DNA of 64,000 bases from Methylobacter sp. (lineage in GTDB: Bacteria; Pseudomonadota; Gammaproteobacteria; Methylococcales; Methylomonadaceae): positions 1-64,000 of the forward strand of contig NZ_JAUXVR010000029.1 of assembly GCF_030680395.1 (NCBI RefSeq), read 5' to 3'. This document shows, piece by piece, positions 54,392 through 63,981 of this stretch; the stretch's first letter is position 1, and each line of letters starts with the position of its first letter. Made by a program: the position numbers and the translations under genes. The notes under the pieces are model-generated. The model searched no databases and was not told the DNA's origin. It saw only the letters and a list, made by a program, of their open reading frames with translations.

Positions 54392-54805
54392 TCAAGTCAG
54401 CGTCACATCAATATGCTTGCCCAGCGCCTTGGCCGCCGCCTCCAATTGATCCAGTCGGGAAGCATGCCTCAAGTCAAACAGCCGATCAACCTGTGGCCCT
54501 TTCCAGCCTAAACGACGTGCCAGTTCGGCCTTACGCACACCTTGTATCATCATTTCCCGATAAACGGCCAACTTAATGCCCTCCAGTGCGGAAGGCTTAG
54601 CAGTGCGTAAATCAGGACACACGGAAGGTTCCGGCAAAGGTTTTCTGGCATCGACATAAAATGACAAAGCGGTTTCCAACGCGTCAACTGCATTAAGTAA
54701 GGCTTCTTCCTCATTCTTGCCGAAAGTAATCGCTTCCGGCACATCGGGAAACGTTACTAATAGTGTGCCATCGTCTGGGGTCAAAATGACGGGATAATTA
54801 AACAT
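54392..54805 (-). CDS. hicB: HicB family antitoxin with C-terminal HTH
   Basis: MFNYPVILTPDDGTLLVTFPDVPEAITFGKNEEEALLNAVDALETAL... + GVRKAELARRLGWKGPQVDRLFD. Confidence 0.85.
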   Translation of the reverse strand: MFNYPVILTPDDGTLLVTFPDVPEAITFGKNEEEALLNAVDALETALSFYVDARKPLPEPSVCPDLRTAKPSALEGIKLAVYREMMIQGVRKAELARRLGWKGPQVDRLFDLRHASRLDQLEAAAKALGKHIDVTLT

Positions 54806-54814
54806 AGTTGTCCT

Positions 54815-54993
54815 TTATTTTAAACCAAGTTGACGTTTAATGGCAGCTTCCAAGCTTTTGCCAAGTTCGGTAGCGCCGTGCATGGGTAAAGTAGACTGTT
54901 TTCCATTTAAAAATACTTTCAAATGTGAGTCCTTGCCTTTTTGAAAGGTTGTTCCTTGTTGTTCCAGTCATTTTTCATCTGCTTAGAATTCAT
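54815..54993 (-). pseudogene. hicA: HicA toxin pseudogene (N-terminal frameshift)
   Basis: MNSKQMK then, in the next frame, LEQQGTTFQKGKDSHLKVFLNGKQSTLPMHGATELGKSLEAAIKRQLGLK*. Confidence 0.8.
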
Positions 54994-55200
54994 GGTAAAT
55001 TATAACACTTCTGTTGTTTTTTTCTTTGGTAAATGGTTATCCATTCATAGTTTCTCATACGCTTTCTCGTCTTTGGTCGGATTAAAAAAAGCGTGAAACT
55101 ATAGCAACGAACCTTTTTCTTTTCCGATTAGTGTCGATTGCACTTATGAGTTGAATCCGCCTTATTGTTATAATGATAAAAGTGGTGCCCGATCTGTTTT

Positions 55201-56466
55201 ATGGGTAACTTTTTAATTGAGTACATAATTGAGTACATATTTTTAATGAAAGAATCATCAAATGCTCTAAAACATAGCGAATCAAGCATCAATACCGACG
55301 CAACAAACATCCAATATATAAATACCCCAGACCAGCTGGCTAAATTGTGTGAACAGATAAAGAAAGAACCCTGGTTAGCTCTTGATACGGAGTTTTTACG
55401 GGAAAAAACCTATTACCCAAAGTTTTGCTTGCTGCAAATAGCAACACCGGAATGGGTGGCATGTATTGATCCCATCGCACTACCCTCCTTGGATATCCTT
55501 TTTGAAGTGATATACAGCCCATCCATTGTAAAAGTATTTCATTCCAGCAGACAGGATTTGGAGATTTTTTATCAATTAACCGGGAAACTGCCTGAGCCGC
55601 TGTTCGATACCCAAATTGCTGCGCCGTTGCTCGGTTTTCAGGAGAATCCGGGTTATGCGATGCTGGTTTCCAGCCTGTTAAATGTAAATTTAAACAAAGC
55701 GCATACACGGGCAGATTGGAGCAAGCGGCCGCTGATAAATGCAGAAATTCAATATGCTGCGGATGACGTGATTTATCTCTGCAAGATTTATCAAATGATG
55801 TTGCAGAAATTAGCCGAACTGGGACGAATCGATTGGCTGGAACGTGACTTTGCCGAGCTGGCAAATCCGGATCTTTATGAGGTAAAGCCTGAAAAAGCCT
55901 GGTTGAAAATAAAAGGTAAAAACAAACTGACCGGCAGGCAATTAGCCATTGTTCAAGCCTTGGCCGAATGGCGGGAAAAAACCGCGCAGTCTGAAGATCG
56001 ACCCAAGAGTTGGCTGTTGCGTGATGAGATGCTGTTCGATTTAGCCAAACTGCAACCGGAAACAGTGAGCGAATTAGCCAATGTTCGCGGCATTAATGAG
56101 CGTGCGGTTAATCGTTATGGCGCAGAACTGTGTCAACTCATTACGGCCGCCAAAAATCGTGCGCCGATACCCTTGAATGAAAAAGGTCGGCCTGCTAAAA
56201 AGACTCAGCAGCAGGAAGCGATACTGGATATTTTGACCGCACTGGTCAGAATTCGCGCCGAAGAAAACGCATTAAATCCAATTATTCTTGCGACACGTAA
56301 GGATTTGGAAGTGCTGTTGTTCAATGACGATGATGAGTGTCCGCTATTGCATGGCTGGCGTTTTGAAATGGCCGGCAGGGAATTAGTCGGCTTGTTAAAA
56401 GGCGAGTTATTACTCGGGATTGAATCTGACAAGCTGGATATTATTGAAAAGAAATCTTTGGCATAG
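55201..56466 (+). CDS. rnd: ribonuclease D
   Basis: LALDTEFLREKTYYPKFCLLQIA, HSSRQDLEIFYQLTG, HRDC domain; internal Met at 55246 possible start. Confidence 0.93.
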   Translation: MGNFLIEYIIEYIFLMKESSNALKHSESSINTDATNIQYINTPDQLAKLCEQIKKEPWLALDTEFLREKTYYPKFCLLQIATPEWVACIDPIALPSLDILFEVIYSPSIVKVFHSSRQDLEIFYQLTGKLPEPLFDTQIAAPLLGFQENPGYAMLVSSLLNVNLNKAHTRADWSKRPLINAEIQYAADDVIYLCKIYQMMLQKLAELGRIDWLERDFAELANPDLYEVKPEKAWLKIKGKNKLTGRQLAIVQALAEWREKTAQSEDRPKSWLLRDEMLFDLAKLQPETVSELANVRGINERAVNRYGAELCQLITAAKNRAPIPLNEKGRPAKKTQQQEAILDILTALVRIRAEENALNPIILATRKDLEVLLFNDDDECPLLHGWRFEMAGRELVGLLKGELLLGIESDKLDIIEKKSLA

Positions 56467-56838
56467 TTTTGTGAATTAGCTTTTAAAATCAGACATGGAT
56501 GTACAACGGCGCAACAAGCAGATACCTATACTCACCAACTTGCTTTAAAGGGTTGATTTTATAGATATATTGAAGAGCTAGTAACCCACATCAAAGTTCC
56601 CTTGTAGTCTAACCCTGACTATAGGGGAACGTATCGTTCAGCTTTTATCCCCTTTAATAACCATCAGTTGTAGCCGTCAGTAAGACTAAAAAACAACAGC
56701 GCGGCAATAGATTGACAAATGTTGTTGTCAGCCCTGCTTTCTAATATTGTGTTTTAACACGCTAAGCTGATGCTTGCTGCGCTTGGTTGTCATATAATGC
56801 GCGTTTTAGTTTTTTATGTTCCCATAAGGAAAGTTAAT

Positions 56839-57402
56839 ATGAAGAAAATCATTTTGTTTGTTTCAGTTTTGCTGTTCTTTTTTACTTCAATAGCCAGCGC
56901 TCATGGCCCGGTGCGCCAAAAAGCCGAAGAGAAAATCACCATCAATGCGCCTGCTGAAAAAGTCTGGGCTCTTATTAAAGACTTTGGCGATATGTCCTGG
57001 CATCCCGATATTTTTAACACAACCATTACAGGCGGCAATACAAAAGGCGCGGTCCGTGTCCTGACCTTAAAAGACGGCGGTACAATTACCGAAGAGTTAA
57101 AAAAGTATGACGACAAGAAAATGTCTTATGCCTATAAAATCACTGAAATGAGTTCATCTAAAACTATCACTCATGCCGGTGCCGAAGAAAAAGTTCCTGC
57201 GTTACCTGTAAATGATTACGCAGCAAGCATCGAATTAGCCGATAAAGGCGGTAAGACTGAAGTTATCTGGAAAGCCGGTTACTACCGCGCCTACATGAAC
57301 AACAATCCACCGGAAGAAATGAACGAAGAAGCCGCCAATACAGCAGTGAAAGCCGTTTTGGAAACAGGCTTGCTTAATCTGAAGAAATTGGCTGAAAAGT
57401 AA
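56839..57402 (+). CDS. MxaD-like periplasmic SRPBCC family protein
   Basis: signal peptide; KAEEKITINAPAEKVWALIKDFGDMSWHPDI; Met at 56839. Confidence 0.75.
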   Translation: MKKIILFVSVLLFFFTSIASAHGPVRQKAEEKITINAPAEKVWALIKDFGDMSWHPDIFNTTITGGNTKGAVRVLTLKDGGTITEELKKYDDKKMSYAYKITEMSSSKTITHAGAEEKVPALPVNDYAASIELADKGGKTEVIWKAGYYRAYMNNNPPEEMNEEAANTAVKAVLETGLLNLKKLAEK

Positions 57403-57411
57403 GGTTTAGCA

Positions 57412-58470
57412 GTGTTTCCAGTGAGCTACCGCCGCGCCAGTTCCCTGATGGTGTGCGGTATGCGCACCATCCTTGGCAATAAGGCTATGGCGATTTGCAT
57501 CGCTATAGCCTTTTTATCTCCACCGCTTGCAGCCCAGCCTTTTGCTTACAGGGACGTAAGCAAGGGGCGTGAGCTGGGAGCGGCAAGCTTTGCCTACATC
57601 AGCAATCAATTGGACGATAGCGTGTCTGTTATCGATACGGCAACGGGTCGTGTAGTCGATACCATTGCTGTTGCCGGTAAACCGGCTGGCGTTGCGGTTG
57701 CACCTGACGGCAATAAAGTTTATGTCAGTACGCCGGAAGCCAAAGGCTTTGCCGTTGTCGATACTCAAAAACGCGAAGTCATCGCCAACGTTGCTGTAAA
57801 TGACGGCACATTGGGTATTGCTGTGGGACCGGACAGCAAGCGGATTTATGTGGCAGACTGGTACAAGAACACCGTTTCGGTTATTAATGCGGACAGTCTG
57901 CAGGTAATTAAAACGATTGGCGTCGGCGAATCGCCATCAGGCTTGGTTGTCAGTCCCGATAATCGCTGGTTATATGTCGCCAACCGGATCAGTAATTCAG
58001 TTTCCCAGATCGACTTGAAGACATTGACGGTCAAGAAAACCGCACAGGTTGGTACGCACCCGTTTGGACTTACTATTGATTCAAGAGGCGAACGCATTTA
58101 TGTCGCCAATGTAAAAAGCGATGATGTAACGGTTGTGGAAACGGCAAGGATGAAGCCTATTGCTACCGTAAAGGTCAATATGTTGCCTTATGCAACAGCA
58201 CTGGCGCTTAACGACAGCCGCCTGTTGGTGACTAATCAGGATGACGGTTCGGTTTCTGTGATCGATACGGAGACGCTAAAGGAAATCGCCCTGATTACTG
58301 TGGGTACCAAACCCGAGGGTATCAGCACCCATCCGGATGACCGGCATGTCTACGTGGCTAACTGGTTTGACGGCAATGTTTCGGTAGTCGATGCCAGAAC
58401 CCTGAAAGTGATCGATACTATTCAAACCGGCGAAGGCAGTCGTGCCTTTGGGCAGTTTATGAGCAAATGA
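57412..58470 (+). CDS. YVTN family beta-propeller repeat protein
   Basis: repeats of 'VYVANW..NTVSVID..T..VI.TI.VG..P.G'. Confidence 0.9.
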   Translation: MFPVSYRRASSLMVCGMRTILGNKAMAICIAIAFLSPPLAAQPFAYRDVSKGRELGAASFAYISNQLDDSVSVIDTATGRVVDTIAVAGKPAGVAVAPDGNKVYVSTPEAKGFAVVDTQKREVIANVAVNDGTLGIAVGPDSKRIYVADWYKNTVSVINADSLQVIKTIGVGESPSGLVVSPDNRWLYVANRISNSVSQIDLKTLTVKKTAQVGTHPFGLTIDSRGERIYVANVKSDDVTVVETARMKPIATVKVNMLPYATALALNDSRLLVTNQDDGSVSVIDTETLKEIALITVGTKPEGISTHPDDRHVYVANWFDGNVSVVDARTLKVIDTIQTGEGSRAFGQFMSK

Positions 58471-58496
58471 TTATGAATAAGCAATAAATAATTTTT

Positions 58497-58541
58497 TGTA
58501 GGGGATTTAGAGCTATGGCCATTAAGGATAGCTCCCCTACA
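58497..58541. repeat. inverted repeat TGTAGGGG...AGCTAT / ATAGCT..CCCCTACA
   Basis: complementary arms downstream of the YVTN CDS. Confidence 0.55.
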
Positions 58542-58614
58542 GCCTAACTATTTGAACAATCCCGATTTATTTCGCATTGTTAATGCAAAGCTCATCACAA
58601 GCCCCCCAATATAA

Positions 58615-60003
58615 ATGCCGTCACCAAATCAACTCATCGCTCCCCTACCTTATTTTTCCGACAGTGCAGAACTGTTTTCCGCCTGCGTAGATAAAGCTTG
58701 GGCCGTTTTTCTGGATAGCGGTTTTCCTCACAGCAATCAGGGTCGATACGATATTATTGCGGCCGAGCCGGTATGCACCTTAATCACGCATGGCGAGATT
58801 ACCGAGATTACCCGTAACGGCGCGACACTAAAATCAACTAAAAATCCGTTCGATTTAGTTAAGCAACAGCTTTGTTCGTTCCCGGATTTTAAGCTGGAAG
58901 CGGGTCTTGACGATTTGCCGTTCAACGGCGGCGCCATCGGTTATTTTGCCTATGATTTAGCCCGCCGACTGGAAGCGCTGCCGACTATGGCCGAAGATGC
59001 AGAGCATATTGCCGAGATGGCGGTAGGGATTTACGAGTGGGCCGTCATCGTCGATCATCACCGGCAAAAAAGTTATCTGGCAGGGCATTGCAATCAGCAA
59101 AAATGGCAAGCTTTGATCAAGCAGTTCAGCCAACTATCGGCAAGACAGGATCATCATGAGTTTAAGGTCGTCAGCGAGATTAAGTCCAATATGGACAGGG
59201 ATTCTTATGTTCGTGGCTTTAACCGGATCAAGCATTACCTTAAGGAAGGCGACTGTTATCAGGTGAATCTGGCGCAGCGGTTTGTAGCCGATTGCGAGGG
59301 CGATCCGTGGGTAGCCTATCAAGCCTTGCGTAGATTAAATGCAGCCCCGTTCAGTTGCTATCTTAATCTGCCCGAAGTGCAGATTTTAAGCTCATCCCCG
59401 GAGCGTTTTTTAAAACTGACCGATGGCGTTGTCGAGACCAAACCCATTAAAGGAACGCGGCCGAGAAAGCAGGATTATGCGGAAGATCAGCAGCAAATAA
59501 AAAACCTGGAAGCCAGCAACAAAGACCGGGCGGAAAACCTGATGATCGTCGATTTGCTTAGAAATGACATCAGTAAAACCTGCAAGAACGGTTCAGTCAA
59601 AGTGCCGAAGTTATTTGATGTGGAAAGCTACGCCACCGTGCATCATCTGGTCAGCACAGTAACCGGCATACTGGCTGATAATCAGCACGCACTGGATTTG
59701 TTAAAAAGCTGCTTTCCGGGCGGATCGATTACCGGCGCACCCAAAATCAGATCCATGGAAATCATAGAAGAGCTTGAGCCCAACCGGCGCGGCATTTATT
59801 GCGGGGCTATCGGTTACATCGGTTTCAATGGCAATATGGATACTAATATCGCTATCAGAACACTGGTGCATTCGGAAAACACCATCCGTTTCTGGGCCGG
59901 TGGCGGTATCGTCAACGATTCCGTAGCAGAAGAAGAATATCAGGAAAGTTTTGACAAGGCGGCAGCCATGCTCGATTTGTTGCAGAGATTTACGGTAAGG
60001 TGA
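58615..60003 (+). CDS. pabB: aminodeoxychorismate synthase component I
   Basis: chorismate-binding motifs (YQVNLAQRF, PIKGTRPR, ENLMIVDLLRNDI, GSITGAPKIRSMEIIEELEP). Confidence 0.92.
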   Translation: MPSPNQLIAPLPYFSDSAELFSACVDKAWAVFLDSGFPHSNQGRYDIIAAEPVCTLITHGEITEITRNGATLKSTKNPFDLVKQQLCSFPDFKLEAGLDDLPFNGGAIGYFAYDLARRLEALPTMAEDAEHIAEMAVGIYEWAVIVDHHRQKSYLAGHCNQQKWQALIKQFSQLSARQDHHEFKVVSEIKSNMDRDSYVRGFNRIKHYLKEGDCYQVNLAQRFVADCEGDPWVAYQALRRLNAAPFSCYLNLPEVQILSSSPERFLKLTDGVVETKPIKGTRPRKQDYAEDQQQIKNLEASNKDRAENLMIVDLLRNDISKTCKNGSVKVPKLFDVESYATVHHLVSTVTGILADNQHALDLLKSCFPGGSITGAPKIRSMEIIEELEPNRRGIYCGAIGYIGFNGNMDTNIAIRTLVHSENTIRFWAGGGIVNDSVAEEEYQESFDKAAAMLDLLQRFTVR

Positions 60004-60033
60004 TGCACAGTTTAATCGTCGTACGAAGGTAGC

Positions 60034-60609
60034 GTGATTATTATCAAACTGGGCGGTAGTCTGTCCCGCTCGGATACCCTCGTTAACTGCCTGAGTGCGG
60101 TGGAAAAAAACTATCAGGGCAGGGCGGTGGTTATCGTCCCCGGCGGCGGCGCGTTTGCCGATCAGGTTAGATTAGCGCAACAACAGTGGCAATTCGACGA
60201 TACCACCGCGCATCACATGGCTCTCTTAGCCATGCAGCAAATGGCCTTGATGTTTAAAGGGCTTAAACCGGATTTCTCTATTGTCCCGTCTGTCGAGGCG
60301 ATTCAAAACCAACTGGACCGGCAAAAAACCGTCATTTGGTCGCCGGATATTATTGAACTTGATAACGCAGGTATTGAGGCAAGCTGGGATATAACCTCAG
60401 ACAGCTTGGCGGCATGGTTGGCCAAGACACTATCGGCAACCGAACTTATCCTGATAAAGTCAGTCGCTATTGATACCCGCCTTAGTCTTAATCAACTCGC
60501 AGAACAACATATAGTCGATAAAACCTTTTGTGAATTTGTCGCGAAGGCCGGGTTTAAAGTACACATCGTTAATGCCCGAAACTATGGGGCTGGAATAATT
60601 TTAATCTAA
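60034..60609 (+). CDS. amino acid kinase family protein, MfnE-like
   Basis: MIIIKLGGSLSRSDTLVNCL...VVIVPGGGAFADQVR; next to pabB. Confidence 0.75.
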   Translation: MIIIKLGGSLSRSDTLVNCLSAVEKNYQGRAVVIVPGGGAFADQVRLAQQQWQFDDTTAHHMALLAMQQMALMFKGLKPDFSIVPSVEAIQNQLDRQKTVIWSPDIIELDNAGIEASWDITSDSLAAWLAKTLSATELILIKSVAIDTRLSLNQLAEQHIVDKTFCEFVAKAGFKVHIVNARNYGAGIILI

Positions 60610-60815
60610 GCCGTTATTCCGGCAGGGAATCACTCCGGGCTATCCTGCCCGGAGCCCTTCGGGTAAATGCAAATCCGTTCCAGACGGATTTGTGCCGGAA
60701 TCCACGACTGCATGGACAGGAAATGATCCAGTCATTTCTCTGCATTCCCCACATTCATGTAACTTAGCAGTTGCCGAGAACACATGGATGTGAAAAGAAA
60801 ACTAAAAGGATCTTC

Positions 60816-61772
60816 ATGTTAAATGTTTGGCAAAAAACCTGCATAAAAATAGCCGAATGGTTTTTGTTGTGGATTGTAGCAGGCTGCTTGTGGGCATGGT
60901 GGCAACCCGAAGCGTGGATATGGTTCCAGCCTTACATCACAATCGGGCTGGGTGTGATCATGTTAGGCATGGGCCTGACCCTGCGGCTGTCCGATTTTTC
61001 AGAAGCATTGCGTATGCCGAAAATTATCGCTATCGGCGTTTTGGCACAGTTTGTCATCATGCCGCTGGCGGCTTACTTTTGGGCAAAAGCCATGGATTTG
61101 GAGATAGGTTTGGCGATAGGCTTGATACTGGTCGGCTCCTGTCCCGGCGGCACCGCATCCAATGTAATTTGTTACCTGGCGCGTGCCAATGTGGCCTTGA
61201 GCGTCCTGTTGACCATGTGCTCCACTTTCGCCGCCGTAGTAATGACACCGTTACTGACCCAATGGCTGGCGGGCTCCTACTTGCCGGTTGACGGTTGGGG
61301 CTTGTTTCGTTCGATGGTTCAGGTGGTATTGATCCCTTTAATCGCGGGATTGTTAATCAATACTGCGCTGGATCGAATACAGCAGCATAAACGCCACACC
61401 GTGCGTGCCGCCATACATACAGTCGGTCCTGTCGTCAGCATCGCAGTGATTGTGCTGGTGGTGAGCAGCATTGTGGCGGGCAACAAAATGACGATTGAGC
61501 TGGCTGGGCCAAAATTATTCTGTTCGGTTTTTTTACTTCACACCACCGGCTTTGCCTTAGGTTATTTTGTGATGCAGTGGCTGGGTTACGGCAAGGCAGA
61601 AAGCCGCACCGTATCAATCGAAGTGGGCATGCAAAACAGCGGACTTGGCGCATCGCTGGCTAAAACGCATTTTGCCGATATGGTGATGGCTCCGGTTCCT
61701 GCCGCGATTTCGGCGGTATTTCATTGTTTGATTGGTAGTGCGCTGGCGGGGATTTGGGGTAGAAAAAGATAG
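60816..61772 (+). CDS. bile acid:sodium symporter (BASS) family transporter
   Basis: LVGSCPGGTASNVICYLARANVALSVLLTMCSTFAA, EVGMQNSGLGASLA. Confidence 0.92.
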   Translation: MLNVWQKTCIKIAEWFLLWIVAGCLWAWWQPEAWIWFQPYITIGLGVIMLGMGLTLRLSDFSEALRMPKIIAIGVLAQFVIMPLAAYFWAKAMDLEIGLAIGLILVGSCPGGTASNVICYLARANVALSVLLTMCSTFAAVVMTPLLTQWLAGSYLPVDGWGLFRSMVQVVLIPLIAGLLINTALDRIQQHKRHTVRAAIHTVGPVVSIAVIVLVVSSIVAGNKMTIELAGPKLFCSVFLLHTTGFALGYFVMQWLGYGKAESRTVSIEVGMQNSGLGASLAKTHFADMVMAPVPAAISAVFHCLIGSALAGIWGRKR

Positions 61773-61818
61773 CTGCCTTAGATGTCTTGATTTGTGTATT
61801 TTTGTGTATAATTAAAAT

Positions 61819-62007
61819 ATGAACAGCAAAGACGTGATTAAGCGGTTAGTTCAAGAAGGCTGGATAAATGTGGGCGGTAAAGGCGACCACATCAAATTCA
61901 AGCATCCGGATAAGCACGGTCATGTGGTCGTGCCGCATCCACGTAAAGACGTGGCGTTAGGCACATTAAGAAATATTTACCGGCAAGCCGGTTGGGAGTG
62001 GCAATAA
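61819..62007 (+). CDS. hicA: HicA family toxin
   Basis: MNSKDVIKRLVQEGWINVGGKGDHIKFKHPDKHGHVVVPHPRKDVALGTLRNIYRQAGW. Confidence 0.92.
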   Translation: MNSKDVIKRLVQEGWINVGGKGDHIKFKHPDKHGHVVVPHPRKDVALGTLRNIYRQAGWEWQ

Positions 62008-62405
62008 TGTTATATTCAGTTTATGTGCATTTGGGCGATGATAAACACGCGCATGGCGTGACCATTCCCGATTTTCCGGGTTGTTTCTCGGCGGCGGATG
62101 ATTGGGATTCGTTGCCGGCTAACATTCAGGAGGCTATCGAATTGTATTGCGAAGGGGAAGATATGGACATTCCCGTACCGACCCCGCTGGAACAATTGGT
62201 ATCCCGCCCGGAATATGAAGGCGGAGCATGGCTGCTGGTGGATGTTGATGTTTCACGTTTATCAACCAAGCCGGTACGAATCAATATTTCCTTGCCGGAA
62301 AATTTGGTGCAAAACATCGATAGCTACGCCAAGTCACATCATCTTACCCGTTCCGGTTTTTTGGCGCGTGCGGCGTTGGCGGAAATACAAAAAGGGGGGG
62401 CGTAA
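62007..62405 (+). CDS. hicB: HicB family antitoxin with C-terminal RHH
   Basis: YSVYVHLGDDKHAHGVTIPDFPGCFSAADDWD...RINISLPENLVQNIDSYAKSHHLTRSGFLARAA. Confidence 0.92.
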   Translation: MLYSVYVHLGDDKHAHGVTIPDFPGCFSAADDWDSLPANIQEAIELYCEGEDMDIPVPTPLEQLVSRPEYEGGAWLLVDVDVSRLSTKPVRINISLPENLVQNIDSYAKSHHLTRSGFLARAALAEIQKGGA

Positions 62406-62611
62406 CTTAGCCTGCGTTGTTTAAGCGTTGATGTGCCGGGAATGCATGTTATGCCGAGCATTCTCATGTTTTAACAGGCAGGTAGATTTCGGGTTTGCCA
62501 GCCGCTGTTTCAGCATCGGATGTCTTAAATATATCGGGCAACGCAAAGCTGTTGCCCGAGCTATCCGTCCGGAAATGCGGTATTTTACAATAATAAGCAA
62601 GAGTTGAGGTT

Positions 62612-63850
62612 GTGGTAATGTCTCGAAAGAAAAAGATTTTAGTTGTAGTTGGGGCTGGTGCTTCAATAGATTTTGGAATGCCCTCAGTAACAGAAATCAA
62701 TAAGTTGTTTATCAAATGGGCAAAAGATGAGTTCCCCCTAGCTAGCAATCAGGACGATAACCTTTATTCATTTTTTGAACGAGAAATTGAGAGATATAAG
62801 AGGGATCATTTAGCTGGCCACCTTAGGACATGCACTAATTTCGAAGAGGTTTTATATAATATGTACCTCATGCCAGCTTTTTACCCCAACGGAGTTTTTA
62901 CCTCGTCGATTGGAGCTTTTCTAGGGGTTAGGAAGTTACCGGATATTCGTTATCTTGGCTGGCACAGAACGACTGATTCTCATGTTTTAGGGAGGCTAGC
63001 AGAATATTTAATTGAATCATTGCTTAAAGAATTTAGAAAGAGATGCCAAGAAGTTGATAAAAATAAAACAGCTCAATGGAATGACTTTTTGACCAAACTA
63101 GACGAAGATTTTGAGTTAGCTATTGTTAGCCTTAATTACGACAATCTTGTGTACCAAGCGTTATCTTCATTGAATACAGGATTCGACCCAGTTGCCAAAT
63201 TGTTTAAACCAGAAATGATTTGGCAACGCAAAAGTTGGCGATGCTTATTACACCTTCACGGTTCGGTACATTTTGATTTTTGGGAGGGTTTGCGATGGAT
63301 AGACGATTTAGCTAAAACTTATAACCCAGATTTGGGGGAAGCCAGAGGACGTTCTTCTATAAATACCAAAGAAGGGGCGGTTTTTCCAAGTTCTGAAATT
63401 GTGGCTGGATACGGGAAGTTGTCGCGACTATCAAGCCAGCCATTTAGAACGTATTATGCGGAACTGGATAGATTAGTGCATGAGTGTGAAGGGGTTTTAT
63501 TTCTGGGTTACGGCTTTGCGGATAATCACCTGGACCAAGCATTTTCAAATTTTCGTAACGATCCTAGACGTCCCGTGGTCGTTATAGACAAGGCTAATGG
63601 TGACACCATGACGATTCGATCTTCATATGATGTGTCGCCTACTGCTAAATCCGCTGTGCGTCTTTTTTGTAAAGACCCTCTATCAATGAAATGGCTCGAT
63701 AATGATTTTTCAGAACGGGTTGAACGGTTAAATGAAATAGATGAATTTGAAAGTTCAAATGATCCAAACATACCTTTATCTATTTGGTATGGCGGCATGC
63801 AAAAGGCATGCTGTAATTATGAAAAAATTAAGCATATTCTTACCAGCTAG
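62612..63850 (+). CDS. SIR2-like domain protein
   Basis: ILVVVGAGASIDFGMPSVTEIN, IVSLNYDNLVYQAL, LLHLHGSVHFD, VLFLGYGFADNHLDQAF: SIR2_2-type NAD-binding signatures. Confidence 0.75.
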   Translation: MVMSRKKKILVVVGAGASIDFGMPSVTEINKLFIKWAKDEFPLASNQDDNLYSFFEREIERYKRDHLAGHLRTCTNFEEVLYNMYLMPAFYPNGVFTSSIGAFLGVRKLPDIRYLGWHRTTDSHVLGRLAEYLIESLLKEFRKRCQEVDKNKTAQWNDFLTKLDEDFELAIVSLNYDNLVYQALSSLNTGFDPVAKLFKPEMIWQRKSWRCLLHLHGSVHFDFWEGLRWIDDLAKTYNPDLGEARGRSSINTKEGAVFPSSEIVAGYGKLSRLSSQPFRTYYAELDRLVHECEGVLFLGYGFADNHLDQAFSNFRNDPRRPVVVIDKANGDTMTIRSSYDVSPTAKSAVRLFCKDPLSMKWLDNDFSERVERLNEIDEFESSNDPNIPLSIWYGGMQKACCNYEKIKHILTS

Positions 63851-63934
63851 CCCTGTTTGTTGGGCATGCTGTTTATGTTCGAAATTCTCTTGTTGTTGCC
63901 GTTCCCACGCTCCGGAGACTGTGAAAGTATTCAT

Positions 63935-63981
63935 GTGGGAAGGGCTTTAGCCTCGACCTTCGGGGCTAAAGCCCTTCCCAC
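63935..63981. repeat. REP-like hairpin with 18-bp perfect arms GTGGGAAGGGCTTTAGCC / GGCTAAAGCCCTTCCCAC
   Basis: 63935-63952 and 63964-63981 perfectly complementary, 11-nt loop. Confidence 0.8.
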
